A stretch of 9,888 bases of DNA from Trueperaceae bacterium (GTDB lineage Bacteria > Deinococcota > Deinococci > Deinococcales > Trueperaceae): assembly GCA_007130355.1 (NCBI GenBank), contig SLSQ01000067.1, forward strand, positions 1 to 9,888, written 5' to 3'. Within the stretch, counting starts at the first letter, position 1, and each line of letters starts with the position of its first letter. Positions 1 to 6,159 of the stretch are shown here, piece by piece. The notes below the pieces were generated by a model that was not told the DNA's origin, made no database searches, and worked only from the letters and a program-made list of their open reading frames with translations. The translations under genes were made by a program, and so were the position numbers.

Positions 1-279
1 ACGCGTCGCGCGATGCTCGACGACCTCGCGGCGCACGACCGCACCGTGGGGCAGCTCGCGGAGCCGCACGCGATCTCGCTCGCCGCCGCGTCGAAGCACG
101 TCAAGACGCTCGAGCGGGCCGGACTCGTGCACCGCACGGTGACCGGCCGGACGCACCTGTGCCGACTCGCGCCGGAGCCGATCGAGGAGGCGCACCGTTG
201 GCTCGGGCGCTACCGGAGGTTCTGGAACGACCGATTGGACGCCCTCGAGGCGACGATGCGGCGCGACGACGCGCCCTGA
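1..279 (+). CDS. ArsR-family transcriptional regulator, 5' partial
   Basis: The reading frame is open from the first base of the window, so the true start lies to the left; 92 residues are visible. The fragment opens with TRRAMLDDLA, which matches the 'DPTRRAIL' entry into the winged helix-turn-helix of ArsR/SmtB-like repressors. A recognition helix (SLAAASKHVKTLERAGLV, about residues 26-43) and a wing (HRTVTGRTHLCRL) follow. The tail, HRWLGRYRRFWNDRLDALE, is typical of the ArsR subgroup found next to AHSA1/SRPBCC and VOC genes. No cysteine metal site of the SmtB/ArsR kind is visible, so metal sensing is unlikely in the visible part. It is probably the first gene of an operon with the next two genes and likely controls it (inference). 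The downstream GTG lies 13 bases after its stop. Confidence 0.88.
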   Translation, partial: TRRAMLDDLAAHDRTVGQLAEPHAISLAAASKHVKTLERAGLVHRTVTGRTHLCRLAPEPIEEAHRWLGRYRRFWNDRLDALEATMRRDDAP

Positions 280-292
280 GAGGAGCACGACC

Positions 293-724
293 GTGCCCGA
301 AGCGACGCCGAGCAAAGTCACGCCGTTCCTGATGTTCACCGGACGGGCCGAAGAGGCGCTGAACCTCTACCTGGACCTGTTCGACGATGCCGAGCTCCTC
401 GCCACGCAGCGGCACGGGCCCGACGGTCCGGGCGAAGAGGGCAAGGTCATGCACGCCACCTTCCGCATCGGCGACCAGGTGCTGATGGCGATCGACAGTC
501 CGCCCGTGCACGCGTTCGACTTCACGCCGTCGCTGTCGTTGTTCGTGACGTGCGAAACCGAAGCCGAGATCGACCGCCTGTTCGCCGCGTTGAGCCAGGA
601 CGGCGACGTCATGATGCCCCTCTCGACCGAGTACCCGTTCGCAGCGAAGTACGCCTGGCTCAGCGACCGCTTCGGCGTGTCGTGGCAACTGTCCCTGAGC
701 TTGGGCTTCGACGGAGCGGACTGA
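293..724 (+). CDS. PhnB-type VOC superfamily protein
   Basis: A 143-residue protein of the VOC fold, in the PhnB / '3-demethylubiquinone-9 3-methyltransferase' domain group. The opening VTPFLMFTGRAEEALNLYLDLF (residues 9-30) is the family hallmark, the helix-strand motif around F-G-A-E-A-Y. The end, YAWLSDRFGVSWQLSLS, matches the usual 'D-x-F-G-V-x-W' close of the fold. Despite the old domain name, no SAM-binding motif is present; family members are mostly uncharacterised, and the VOC fold serves metal-dependent lyases, dioxygenases and resistance proteins. The start is GTG at 293, chosen because AGGAG at 281-285 sits seven bases upstream. It lies between the ArsR gene and an SRPBCC gene, a recurrent trio. 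The substrate is unknown. Confidence 0.87.
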   Translation: MPEATPSKVTPFLMFTGRAEEALNLYLDLFDDAELLATQRHGPDGPGEEGKVMHATFRIGDQVLMAIDSPPVHAFDFTPSLSLFVTCETEAEIDRLFAALSQDGDVMMPLSTEYPFAAKYAWLSDRFGVSWQLSLSLGFDGAD

Positions 725-725
725 C

Positions 726-1262
726 GTGTCGGGCCGTGGCGAGTGGATCGCGCCGGGCACCGTGCGCTTCGAGCGCACCCTCCCCGGTCCGGTCGAACGC
801 GTCTGGGCGTACCTCACGGAGCCGGAGAAGCGAGCGCTTTGGCTCGCCGGCGGCACGATGGAACTCCGTGTCGGTGGGATCGTCGACCTGCGCTTCCGGC
901 ACGGCGACCTGTCGCCGATCGAGGCGCCGACGCCCGAACGGTTCGCCGCCAACGAGGCGGGCGAGACGATGCACGGGACCGTGACCGCGTGCGATCCGCC
1001 GCGGCTGCTGGCGTTCACCTGGCACGAGGGCGAGGGGCGTCACTCCGAGGTCGCCTTCGAGTTGGAACCGGTCTCGGTCGAGGTGCGCTTGGTCGTGACG
1101 CACCGGCGACTCGGCGACGATCCGGCCGTGCTCGCGAACGTGGCGGGCGGCTGGCATACGCACCTTGGGATCCTTGGGGACCGATTGCACGACCGGGTGC
1201 CGGAGCCGTTCTTCGAGGTGTTCGAGGAGATCGAGGCGTGGTATCGGGAGACGCTCGGCTGA
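726..1262 (+). CDS. SRPBCC / AHSA1-domain protein
   Basis: A 178-residue START-like (SRPBCC) protein of the AHSA1 type, a helix-grip fold with a hydrophobic cavity for small ligands. Visible family marks are RFERTLPGPVERVWAYLTEPE near the N-terminus (residues 15-35), the W-L-A-G-G-T-M-E-L-R-V-G-G turn (about 39-51), the central G-T-V-T-A-C-D-P-P-R-L-L-A-F-T-W strand pair (about 84-99), and a C-terminal helix GGWHTHLGILGDRL. The GTG start at 726 is one base past the stop of the VOC gene, with GGAG at 713-716, so translation is probably coupled. Function is not predictable beyond ligand binding; with ArsR and VOC neighbours, a stress or xenobiotic response is a reasonable guess. It ends 50 bases before the convergent cfa gene. 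Confidence 0.88.
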   Translation: MSGRGEWIAPGTVRFERTLPGPVERVWAYLTEPEKRALWLAGGTMELRVGGIVDLRFRHGDLSPIEAPTPERFAANEAGETMHGTVTACDPPRLLAFTWHEGEGRHSEVAFELEPVSVEVRLVVTHRRLGDDPAVLANVAGGWHTHLGILGDRLHDRVPEPFFEVFEEIEAWYRETLG

Positions 1263-1268
1263 ACGTTC

Positions 1269-1305
1269 GCGGCCTTCAGTTCGGCGAGGGCCGGTCGGCC
1301 GGTAC
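1269..1305. terminator. Possible terminator in the convergent gap
   Basis: The 50-base gap between two convergent genes holds GC-rich self-complementary sequence: GGCC at 1289-1292 and 1297-1300 around a four-base loop, or CGGCC at 1270-1274 pairing with GGCCG at 1289-1293. There is no T-run on either side, so a terminator role is suggested mainly by position. Confidence 0.25.
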
Positions 1306-1312
1306 GAAGCGC

Positions 1313-2626
1313 TCAGGATCGGACCGCGTGCAGATCCGCCCGGGTCGGCGGCACGTCCACGCGACCCCGTACGTCGGGCTTGCCCAGCAGCACCTGATGG
1401 ACGGCCAGTCGCCCGCGGTCGAACTGGTGCGCGCAGCCCGCCATGAACAACCGCCAGACGCGCGCCCGCTCGTCGCCCACCTGCCGCACGGCCTCCTCCC
1501 AGGCCGACTCGAGGTTCCGCACCCAGTGGCGCAGCGTCGTGGCGTAGTGCTCGCGCAGGTCCTCGACGTCGCGCACCTCGAACCCGACGGCCTCCGCAGC
1601 GCGGATCACCTCGGCCAGGTCCACGATCTCGCCGTCGGGAAAGACGTAGCGCTGGATGAACGTGTTCCCGCCGGTGTCGGGGGCCGGCGCGACGCCGGTC
1701 GGTCCGCGGTCGATGGCGTGGTTCAGCATCAGCCCGCCGGGGACGAGACGGTCCCACGCGGCGCGGAAGTAGCGCTCCAGGCCGGCGCGCCCGACGTGCT
1801 CGGACATGCCCACGCTCGCGATCCGGTCGAAGGTCCCGTCGAGGTCCCGGTAGTCGCGCCGTTCGACGCGCGTCCGGTCGTCCAGCCCGGCCTCCGCGAG
1901 GCGCACGCGCGCCTCGGCGACCTGGTTCTCGGCCAGGGTCACGCCGGTGGCGACGGCTCCGTACCGCTCGGCCGCCCACTGCACCAGCGAGCCCCAACCG
2001 CAACCGATGTCCAGCAGGCGGTGGCCGGACCTCAGGCGGAGCTTCCGGCAGACGAGCTCGAGCTTGGCCTCCTGCGCCTGGTCCAACGTCGCGTCCGGAC
2101 GCACGAAGTACCCGCACGAGTAGGTCATGCGCCGGTCGAGCCAGAGTCGGTAGAAGGCGACCGGTAGATCGTAGTGGTAGCGAACGGCGGAGGCGTCGCG
2201 CCGCGGGGCGTGCTTGCGTCCGCGCAACTTCGCCGAGACGTCGGTGGCGCGCGTGCGGCGGCGCAGTCCCGCCACGGCTCCGGCCGTACGGAGACGGCGG
2301 AGCAGCGGTGCCCGACGGGCGTCGTCCAGCAGGGCGTCGGCCGCTTCGAACACGACGGCGAGGTCCCCTTCGACGTCGATCTCGCCGTGCACGAACGCCT
2401 CGCCGGCCGAAAGGTCGATCGGGGGTTCGAGCGCCCGGACCAAGGCCCCGGGCTCCCGCAGCACGAGCGTGGCGGACGCGGTCCCGGATTCGCACCCGGC
2501 CAGCAATGTTCCGTCCCAGAAGCGCACGTCGAACGGGCGCGGGGCGGGGGCGATCGCCTCGAGCAGGTGGACGGTCCGGTCCTTGAGCTCGTCGCTCCGT
2601 GCGTCGCCCGCGTGGTTCGCCGTCAT
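1313..2626 (-). CDS. cfa: Cyclopropane-fatty-acyl-phospholipid synthase
   Basis: A 437-residue SAM-dependent enzyme that adds a methylene group across the double bond of unsaturated acyl chains in membrane phospholipids, usually for acid, solvent or stationary-phase stress. The SAM-binding loop LLDIGCGWGSL is at residues 204-214. The five residues that hold the catalytic bicarbonate in E. coli Cfa are all present: Cys171 in MTYSCGYF, Glu276 in SEHVG, His303 and Ile305 in LNHAID, and Tyr361 in HYATTLRHW. HYDLP at 151-155 matches the conserved HYD motif. ATG at 2626 is preferred, with GAGGA nine bases upstream (minus strand of 2636-2640); a GTG six bases earlier would be too close to that site. 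Length is slightly above the E. coli enzyme. A related SAM lipid methyltransferase is less likely given the intact bicarbonate site. Confidence 0.93.
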   Translation of the reverse strand: MTANHAGDARSDELKDRTVHLLEAIAPAPRPFDVRFWDGTLLAGCESGTASATLVLREPGALVRALEPPIDLSAGEAFVHGEIDVEGDLAVVFEAADALLDDARRAPLLRRLRTAGAVAGLRRRTRATDVSAKLRGRKHAPRRDASAVRYHYDLPVAFYRLWLDRRMTYSCGYFVRPDATLDQAQEAKLELVCRKLRLRSGHRLLDIGCGWGSLVQWAAERYGAVATGVTLAENQVAEARVRLAEAGLDDRTRVERRDYRDLDGTFDRIASVGMSEHVGRAGLERYFRAAWDRLVPGGLMLNHAIDRGPTGVAPAPDTGGNTFIQRYVFPDGEIVDLAEVIRAAEAVGFEVRDVEDLREHYATTLRHWVRNLESAWEEAVRQVGDERARVWRLFMAGCAHQFDRGRLAVHQVLLGKPDVRGRVDVPPTRADLHAVRS

Positions 2627-2683
2627 GGTCACGGGTCCTCGCCTCGCTCCTCGCCGTCGGTATTCGGTTGCGCAGCCGAGCTC

Positions 2684-2689
2684 AGCGTA
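2684..2689 (-). promoter_or_regulatory. Possible -10 element for cfa
   Basis: The minus strand reads TACGCT here, 57 bases before the cfa ATG, and fits a TAnnnT -10 hexamer. No good -35 is visible at the usual distance, so this is a weak call. The 2627-2790 gap is the only place a separate cfa promoter could lie. Confidence 0.25.
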
Positions 2690-2765
2690 GCAAGGCGGTC
2701 CGCGGCGCCCGGCACGCCGTGACACGCGGTCCTCGTGCGCGACGTACCGTTCGCACGGCGGTCCG

Positions 2766-2789
2766 GTGGGCGCGTAGCGGTTAGCCCAC
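2766..2789 (-). terminator. Hairpin just after the aldolase stop
   Basis: A perfect six-base inverted repeat, GTGGGC (2766-2771) and GCCCAC (2784-2789), with a 12-base loop. It begins two bases after the aldolase stop codon on the minus strand and would end the kinase-aldolase transcript before cfa. No U-tract follows. Confidence 0.35.
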
Positions 2790-2790
2790 G

Positions 2791-3462
2791 TCAACGACCG
2801 TCGGCGACACCGGACCGCGCCGCCTCGATGGCACGCCAATCGTCCGCGAAGCCCGCGCACGCTTCGGCGACCAGGGGCAGGTCCAGGAAGCGCTCCACGT
2901 CCCGCTCCCACACGAAGCAGGCGCGCACGCCCAGACGGGCGTACAGGGGGATCTCCGTGGCGTCGTAGACGCCGGTGCAGAGCTGCACGTCGGGGTCCTG
3001 CACGTCGAGGATCTCCTGCATCCGGGCGACCTCGTCCTGCTTCGCGGCGAGCCCGGCTCGCTGCAGCATGCTGCCGTACGGGGCGACCATCCTCGCGCCG
3101 GCGGCGACCGCGAAGGCCAGCCAGGTGGCGGTGGGCACGACGGTCGCCATCGGCGCAGCCCCCTGCTCGCGCAGCGTGCGGAGCACCCCCAGGCCGGCGC
3201 GGGTGGCGGGCACCTTGATGCCGATCCGCTTCGGATCGATCGCGAGCATCCGGTCGGCCTCGTCCAGCATCGCGTCGCGCGAGGCGTCGCGCAGCTGGTA
3301 CCAGGCGTAGGGCGCGATCCCGATCAGTTCGGTGAACAGCGGCACGGGATCGCGTCGCTCGGCCGCGACGACCGCGGGGTTCGTGATCACGCCGCGCCAG
3401 ATGCCGAGGCGCATGTGGGTCTCGACCTTTTCGGGGTTCGCGCTCGCCAGCCAGAAGTTCAT
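2791..3462 (-). CDS. Transaldolase / fructose-6-phosphate aldolase-like protein (TalC/FSA type)
   Basis: A 223-residue TIM-barrel class I aldolase, the length of the FSA/TalC subfamily (about 220) and far shorter than classical transaldolases. GVITNP at residues 24-29 is the family motif. The Schiff-base lysine is Lys83 in GIKVPAT, matching Lys85 of E. coli FSA. Gln56, Thr107 and Tyr129 match FSA Gln59, Thr109 and Tyr131 and point to the FSA branch. Odd points: FSA Asp6 aligns with Ala6, and the phosphate ligands Arg134 and Ser166 align with Met132 and Gly164 (aligned from memory, no gap across that segment). The reaction or substrate may therefore differ from fructose 6-phosphate cleavage. 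ATG at 3462 overlaps the kinase stop as ATGA, with GGAG six bases upstream, so the two genes are translationally coupled. Family call sure, substrate not. Confidence 0.88.
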   Translation of the reverse strand: MNFWLASANPEKVETHMRLGIWRGVITNPAVVAAERRDPVPLFTELIGIAPYAWYQLRDASRDAMLDEADRMLAIDPKRIGIKVPATRAGLGVLRTLREQGAAPMATVVPTATWLAFAVAAGARMVAPYGSMLQRAGLAAKQDEVARMQEILDVQDPDVQLCTGVYDATEIPLYARLGVRACFVWERDVERFLDLPLVAEACAGFADDWRAIEAARSGVADGR

Positions 3463-4373
3463 GGTTCGCTCCGTTCCCGCCCGAACAGGGCCGCGCCGAC
3501 GCTGCCCGAGTGCCGGCCGAGCGTGGCCGGCACGACGGGTACGGCGAGGCCGCCCGGGCGCCACTCGACCTGGTGCATCTCCCGCGCGAGCGGCTCGAAG
3601 AGGAGCCCGCCCGCCGCGATCAGACCTCCGCCGAGGATCACACGTTCGCAGTCGAACACGTTCACGATCGAGGCGATGCCGACCGCCAGCGCCCGCACCG
3701 TGCGACGCCACTCGGTCCGGGCGGCGGGCGCTCCGGCGCGCACGTCCGCGACCAGCGTCCGGTGCGTCCGGTAGCGCCCGTTCGTACGCTCGTGCAGGTA
3801 CGCGGCGCCGACGTGCCACTCGAGCGACCCGGGGGTGGGGAACACGCTGGGACGGCCGTACGGGTCGAGACTGACGTGCCCGAGGTGGCCCGCGCGGCGG
3901 TTCCGACCCTCGCACAGGCGGCCGTTCAGCACCACGCCGCCGCCGACGCCGGTGCCGAGCGTCAGCATCGCCACATCGTCGGCGCCGTGGCCGGCGCCGA
4001 GGCCGTGCTCGCCGAGTACGGCGGCGTGCCCGTCGTTCAGGGCGTGGATACGGGGCGCGTGGACGTCGGGCGGCAGGCGCTCGGCGAGCGCCGCGGTCCA
4101 ATCGACCCCTTCGAGGCCGGCCAGCTTGCCGGGAAGCGACACGACGCGACGGTGCTCGGCGTCGACGATCCCGGGGGCGGCGATCCCGACGGTGACGCGA
4201 CCGGGCACTTCGAGGAGGGCGGACGCGATCAGATCCAGGCGGTCGCGCAGGTTGCGGGTGGGGTCGTCGTGGTCGGGTAGCTCCTGCACCCGCGTCCACC
4301 GTGGCGTGGCGTCCGCGTCCAGGAGCGCGAGCTTGGCGGCGCTGCCGCCGATGTCGATGCCGAGGTGGTGCAT
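3459..4373 (-). CDS. ROK-family sugar kinase lacking the zinc-cysteine motif
   Basis: A 304-residue ROK kinase of the ASKHA fold; it has no N-terminal helix-turn-helix, so it is a kinase rather than an NagC/Mlc-type repressor. Motifs: DIGGS (residues 7-11, phosphate 1), catalytic Asp114 in ALNDGHAAVLGE, LGTGVGGGVVLNGRL (139-153, phosphate 2), and LGGGLI (247-252). In the usual sugar-binding 'GExGH' motif the Glu is His163 (AGHLGH), as I recall for ManNAc kinase NanK. The usual zinc motif C-x-C-x4-C reads S-x-F-x4-S at 176, 178 and 183, with GSLE retained. Likely role: ATP-dependent phosphorylation of a hexose or amino sugar in the cytoplasm. ATG at 4373 is preferred over in-frame ATGs at 4466 and 4436 because GGAGG lies six bases before it and homology begins there. 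The downstream aldolase overlaps its stop. Confidence 0.9.
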   Translation of the reverse strand: MHHLGIDIGGSAAKLALLDADATPRWTRVQELPDHDDPTRNLRDRLDLIASALLEVPGRVTVGIAAPGIVDAEHRRVVSLPGKLAGLEGVDWTAALAERLPPDVHAPRIHALNDGHAAVLGEHGLGAGHGADDVAMLTLGTGVGGGVVLNGRLCEGRNRRAGHLGHVSLDPYGRPSVFPTPGSLEWHVGAAYLHERTNGRYRTHRTLVADVRAGAPAARTEWRRTVRALAVGIASIVNVFDCERVILGGGLIAAGGLLFEPLAREMHQVEWRPGGLAVPVVPATLGRHSGSVGAALFGRERSEP

Positions 4374-4379
4374 CGGGGG

Positions 4380-4384
4380 CCTCC
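4380..4384 (-). promoter_or_regulatory. Ribosome binding site fixing the ROK kinase start
   Basis: The minus strand reads GGAGG, six bases before ATG at 4373. This strong site decides the start against two upstream in-frame ATGs that would add 31 or 21 residues without family similarity. Confidence 0.75.
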
Positions 4385-4486
4385 GTGGAGCGACCTTGAA
4401 GGGGGCGACGTCGTCGTACGGTTTCGGGTGGGGCATCCGCACTCCCCGGCGGCCGGTGGTGGTCATGGTCCGAGGGTGCGCTGACG

Positions 4487-4506
4487 GATCGTACGGTGCG
4501 ACGATC
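4487..4506 (-). promoter_or_regulatory. Inverted repeat over a possible -10, kinase-aldolase promoter region
   Basis: GATCGT (4487-4492) and ACGATC (4501-4506) form a perfect six-base inverted repeat with an eight-base spacer. On the minus strand, one arm contains TACGAT (4488-4493), a good -10 hexamer about 115 bases before the kinase ATG. A repressor bound here would block that promoter. No convincing -35 is seen. Confidence 0.35.
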
Positions 4507-4518
4507 GACGTGGGCTTC

Positions 4519-4541
4519 GATGCGCCGCTCGATCGCGCATC
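4519..4541 (-). terminator. Hairpin at the stop codon of the VOC gene
   Basis: GATGCGC (4519-4525) and GCGCATC (4535-4541) pair as a perfect seven-base stem with a nine-base loop, overlapping the stop codon of the minus-strand VOC gene. It lies before the kinase promoter region and could end the VOC transcript. No U-tract follows. Confidence 0.38.
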
Positions 4542-4962
4542 AGACCGGATCCGGCCAATCCGGGTTCCAGACGACCTCCCACACGTGACCGTCCGGGTCG
4601 CGGAAGCACCCGGCGTAGCCGCCCCAGAACGTGTCCTGGGCCGGCTTGACGACGATGGCGCCCGCCGTCTCGGCTCGGCGCATCACGGCATCGACCCCCT
4701 CGCGCGAACGCACGTTGTGCCCGAGCGTGAACGCCGTCGCGTCCGGCGGACCCACGGCGAGACCCGTGTCCGCCGCGATGCTGCGGCGCGGCCACAGCGC
4801 GAGGCGCAGGCCCTCCTGAAGGTCGAAGAACGCCACCGCGCCGTGCGCGAACTCCTGACCCACGACGCCGTCCGTCGCGAAGCCGAGGCCGTCGCGGTAG
4901 AACCGCAGCGACGTCTCCAGGTCGTCGACCCCGAGGGTGATCACGTGGACCCGTGGCGTCAC
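4540..4962 (-). CDS. VOC-superfamily (glyoxalase-like) protein
   Basis: A 140-residue single-subunit VOC protein. It has the opening HVITLGVDDLETSLRFYRDG (residues 6-25) and the closing GYAGCFRDPDGHVWEVVWNP (115-134), with the 'D-P-D-G-H-x-W-E' motif carrying a likely metal-ligand Glu. The LGHNVRSREGVDAVM segment is typical of a widespread glyoxalase-like subgroup annotated only as VOC family. It would act in the cytoplasm, possibly as a metal-dependent lyase, isomerase or binding protein; the substrate is unknown. GTG at 4962 is chosen because similarity starts there and the sequence upstream is control region. No clear Shine-Dalgarno precedes it. TACGCT ends seven bases before the GTG, so a leaderless or very short leader transcript is possible. 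It is divergent from the VOC gene at 5109. Confidence 0.87.
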   Translation of the reverse strand: MTPRVHVITLGVDDLETSLRFYRDGLGFATDGVVGQEFAHGAVAFFDLQEGLRLALWPRRSIAADTGLAVGPPDATAFTLGHNVRSREGVDAVMRRAETAGAIVVKPAQDTFWGGYAGCFRDPDGHVWEVVWNPDWPDPV

Positions 4963-5004
4963 GGGGTCCAGCGTACGTCGCCGACCCGCGGCGCGGGGGC
5001 GACC

Positions 5005-5017
5005 GGTACTCTGTACC
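5005..5017. promoter_or_regulatory. Short inverted repeat with a possible -10 in the divergent VOC control region
   Basis: GGTAC (5005-5009) and GTACC (5013-5017) form a perfect five-base inverted repeat around TCT. It includes TACTCT (5007-5012), a TAnnnT -10 candidate for the plus-strand VOC gene, and could be an operator. No clear -35 is visible. Confidence 0.3.
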
Positions 5018-5062
5018 ACGCGCTGCGCACCCTGCGCGGGACGGGCGGCGCGGGGCCCCGTC

Positions 5063-5082
5063 GCGCGGCGAGACCGCCGCGC
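5063..5082 (+). promoter_or_regulatory. Strong 5' leader hairpin before the CatE-like gene
   Basis: GCGCGGCG (5063-5070) and CGCCGCGC (5075-5082) form a perfect eight-base GC stem with an AGAC loop. GTC (5060-5062) and GAC (5086-5088) could extend it across a bulge. It ends eight bases before AGGAG (5091-5095) and 26 bases before the ATG, so it may affect ribosome loading or act as an attenuator. Chance is possible at this GC content. Confidence 0.35.
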
Positions 5083-5108
5083 CGCGACCCAGGAGAAACG
5101 GAGCACCC

Positions 5109-6023
5109 ATGACCCCAGCCTTCAGCGACCACGAATCCGGGGAACCGCTCGGCGCCGGCGTCGCACCCGCCGGACATCGCCTCCCGGCGTCCACGCGTTT
5201 GGGCCGCGTCCGGCTGCAGGTCGCCGACCTCGACCGCTCGCTGGCGTGGTACGAGCGCGTGCTCGGACTGCGCACGGTCGCCCGCGACGACGACGGCGCA
5301 CGGTTGGCTGCGCACGGCAGCGACGAACCGCTGGTCGTGCTGCACGAACGCCCCGGCGCCACGCCCGTCCCCCCGCGCGGGCGCTGGGGCCTCTTCCACG
5401 TCGCCCTCCTGCTCCCGGACCGCGCCTCGCTCGGGGCGTTCCTGCGGCATCTCGGCGCCGAGGGCGAGCGCGCTGGCGCGTCCGACCACCTCGTCAGCGA
5501 AGCGCTGTACCTCGCCGACCCGGACGGCCTGGGCATCGAGGTGTACGCCGACCGGCCCCGCGAGGCCTGGCGCGTCGAGGGGCGCGAGATCGTGATGGCG
5601 ACACGGCCTCTGGACGCCCACGACCTCGCCCGGGCCGCCCACGACGCCGTCTGGGCCGGCATGCCTGCCGGCACCACCGTCGGGCACGTCCATCTGCACG
5701 TCGGCGACCTCGGCGAGGCCGACGCCACCTACCATCGGGCGCTCGGATTCGACCGCGTGGCATGGAGCTACCCCGGCGCGTTGTTCCTCGCCGCCGGCGG
5801 GTACCACCACCACCTCGGCCTCAATACCTGGGCCGACGGCGGCCCGGCCGGACCGGACGACGCACGCCTGCTGGACTGGGAGATCGTGCTGCCGAGCGCC
5901 GAGGGCGTCGCCGCCGCCGATGCGAGCCTGCGCGCTGCCGCGTACGAGGTCGAGACCCTACCGGACGGGATTCGAGCGACCGATCCGTGGGGTACGGCGG
6001 TGAGGATCGTGGCCGAAGCGTAG
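5109..6023 (+). CDS. Two-module VOC protein, catechol-2,3-dioxygenase (CatE)-like
   Basis: A 304-residue protein with two VOC modules in the arrangement of extradiol dioxygenases of the CatE type. Module 1 covers about residues 30-148, from LGRVRLQVADLDRSLAWYER to the ASDHLVSEALYLADPDGLGIEVYADRP segment. Module 2 covers about 190-300, with VGHVHLHVGDLGEADATYHRAL, the strongly conserved GGYHHHLGLNTW (230-241) and TDPWGTAVRIV. Histidines of GHVHLHV and GYHHHLG and Glu144 are candidate metal ligands. The family opens catechol-type rings with Fe(II), but many members are of unknown substrate, so ring cleavage is only a possibility. ATG at 5109 is chosen with GGAG at 5100-5103 five bases away. An earlier in-frame ATG at 4953 would run through the control region and into the divergent gene. 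It is divergent from a second VOC gene. Confidence 0.88.
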   Translation: MTPAFSDHESGEPLGAGVAPAGHRLPASTRLGRVRLQVADLDRSLAWYERVLGLRTVARDDDGARLAAHGSDEPLVVLHERPGATPVPPRGRWGLFHVALLLPDRASLGAFLRHLGAEGERAGASDHLVSEALYLADPDGLGIEVYADRPREAWRVEGREIVMATRPLDAHDLARAAHDAVWAGMPAGTTVGHVHLHVGDLGEADATYHRALGFDRVAWSYPGALFLAAGGYHHHLGLNTWADGGPAGPDDARLLDWEIVLPSAEGVAAADASLRAAAYEVETLPDGIRATDPWGTAVRIVAEA

Positions 6024-6039
6024 GCGGGACGACCCGGGC

Positions 6040-6065
6040 CGGGCGCCGATCGGGATCTCGGCCCG
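6040..6065 (+). terminator. Possible terminator of the CatE-like gene
   Basis: Starting 17 bases after the stop codon, CGGG-CCGA (5' arm, two-base bulge) pairs with TCGG-CCCG (6058-6065) around TCGGGATC. It gives eight base pairs in all and no U-tract, so the call rests on position and stability only. Confidence 0.3.
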
Positions 6066-6159
6066 CGCTGGTCCGCGCGCCGTCCCGGCTCCGAGCTGCA
6101 CGCAGGACCCTGCCCGCTGGGCGTGAGCTGTACGCGACCACGACTCCCCCATATGCGAG

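Noticed and set aside
743..2167. Plus-strand frame of 474 codons through cfa
   Set aside because: It is antisense to a fully motif-supported cfa gene and has no recognisable domain.
660..2495. Minus-strand open frame of 611 codons across the SRPBCC and cfa genes
   Set aside because: Its product is Arg/Pro/Gly-rich low-complexity sequence, and it is a frame shadow of clear genes (SRPBCC on plus, cfa on minus in another frame). High GC removes stop codons.
3463..4299. Upstream extension of the aldolase frame
   Set aside because: It runs through the kinase gene in another frame with Arg-rich sequence. The ATG at 3462 with the ATGA overlap and GGAG is the better start.
4374..4466. Longer ROK kinase start at 4466 or 4436
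   Set aside because: The extra residues have no family similarity, and GGAGG lies six bases before the ATG at 4373.
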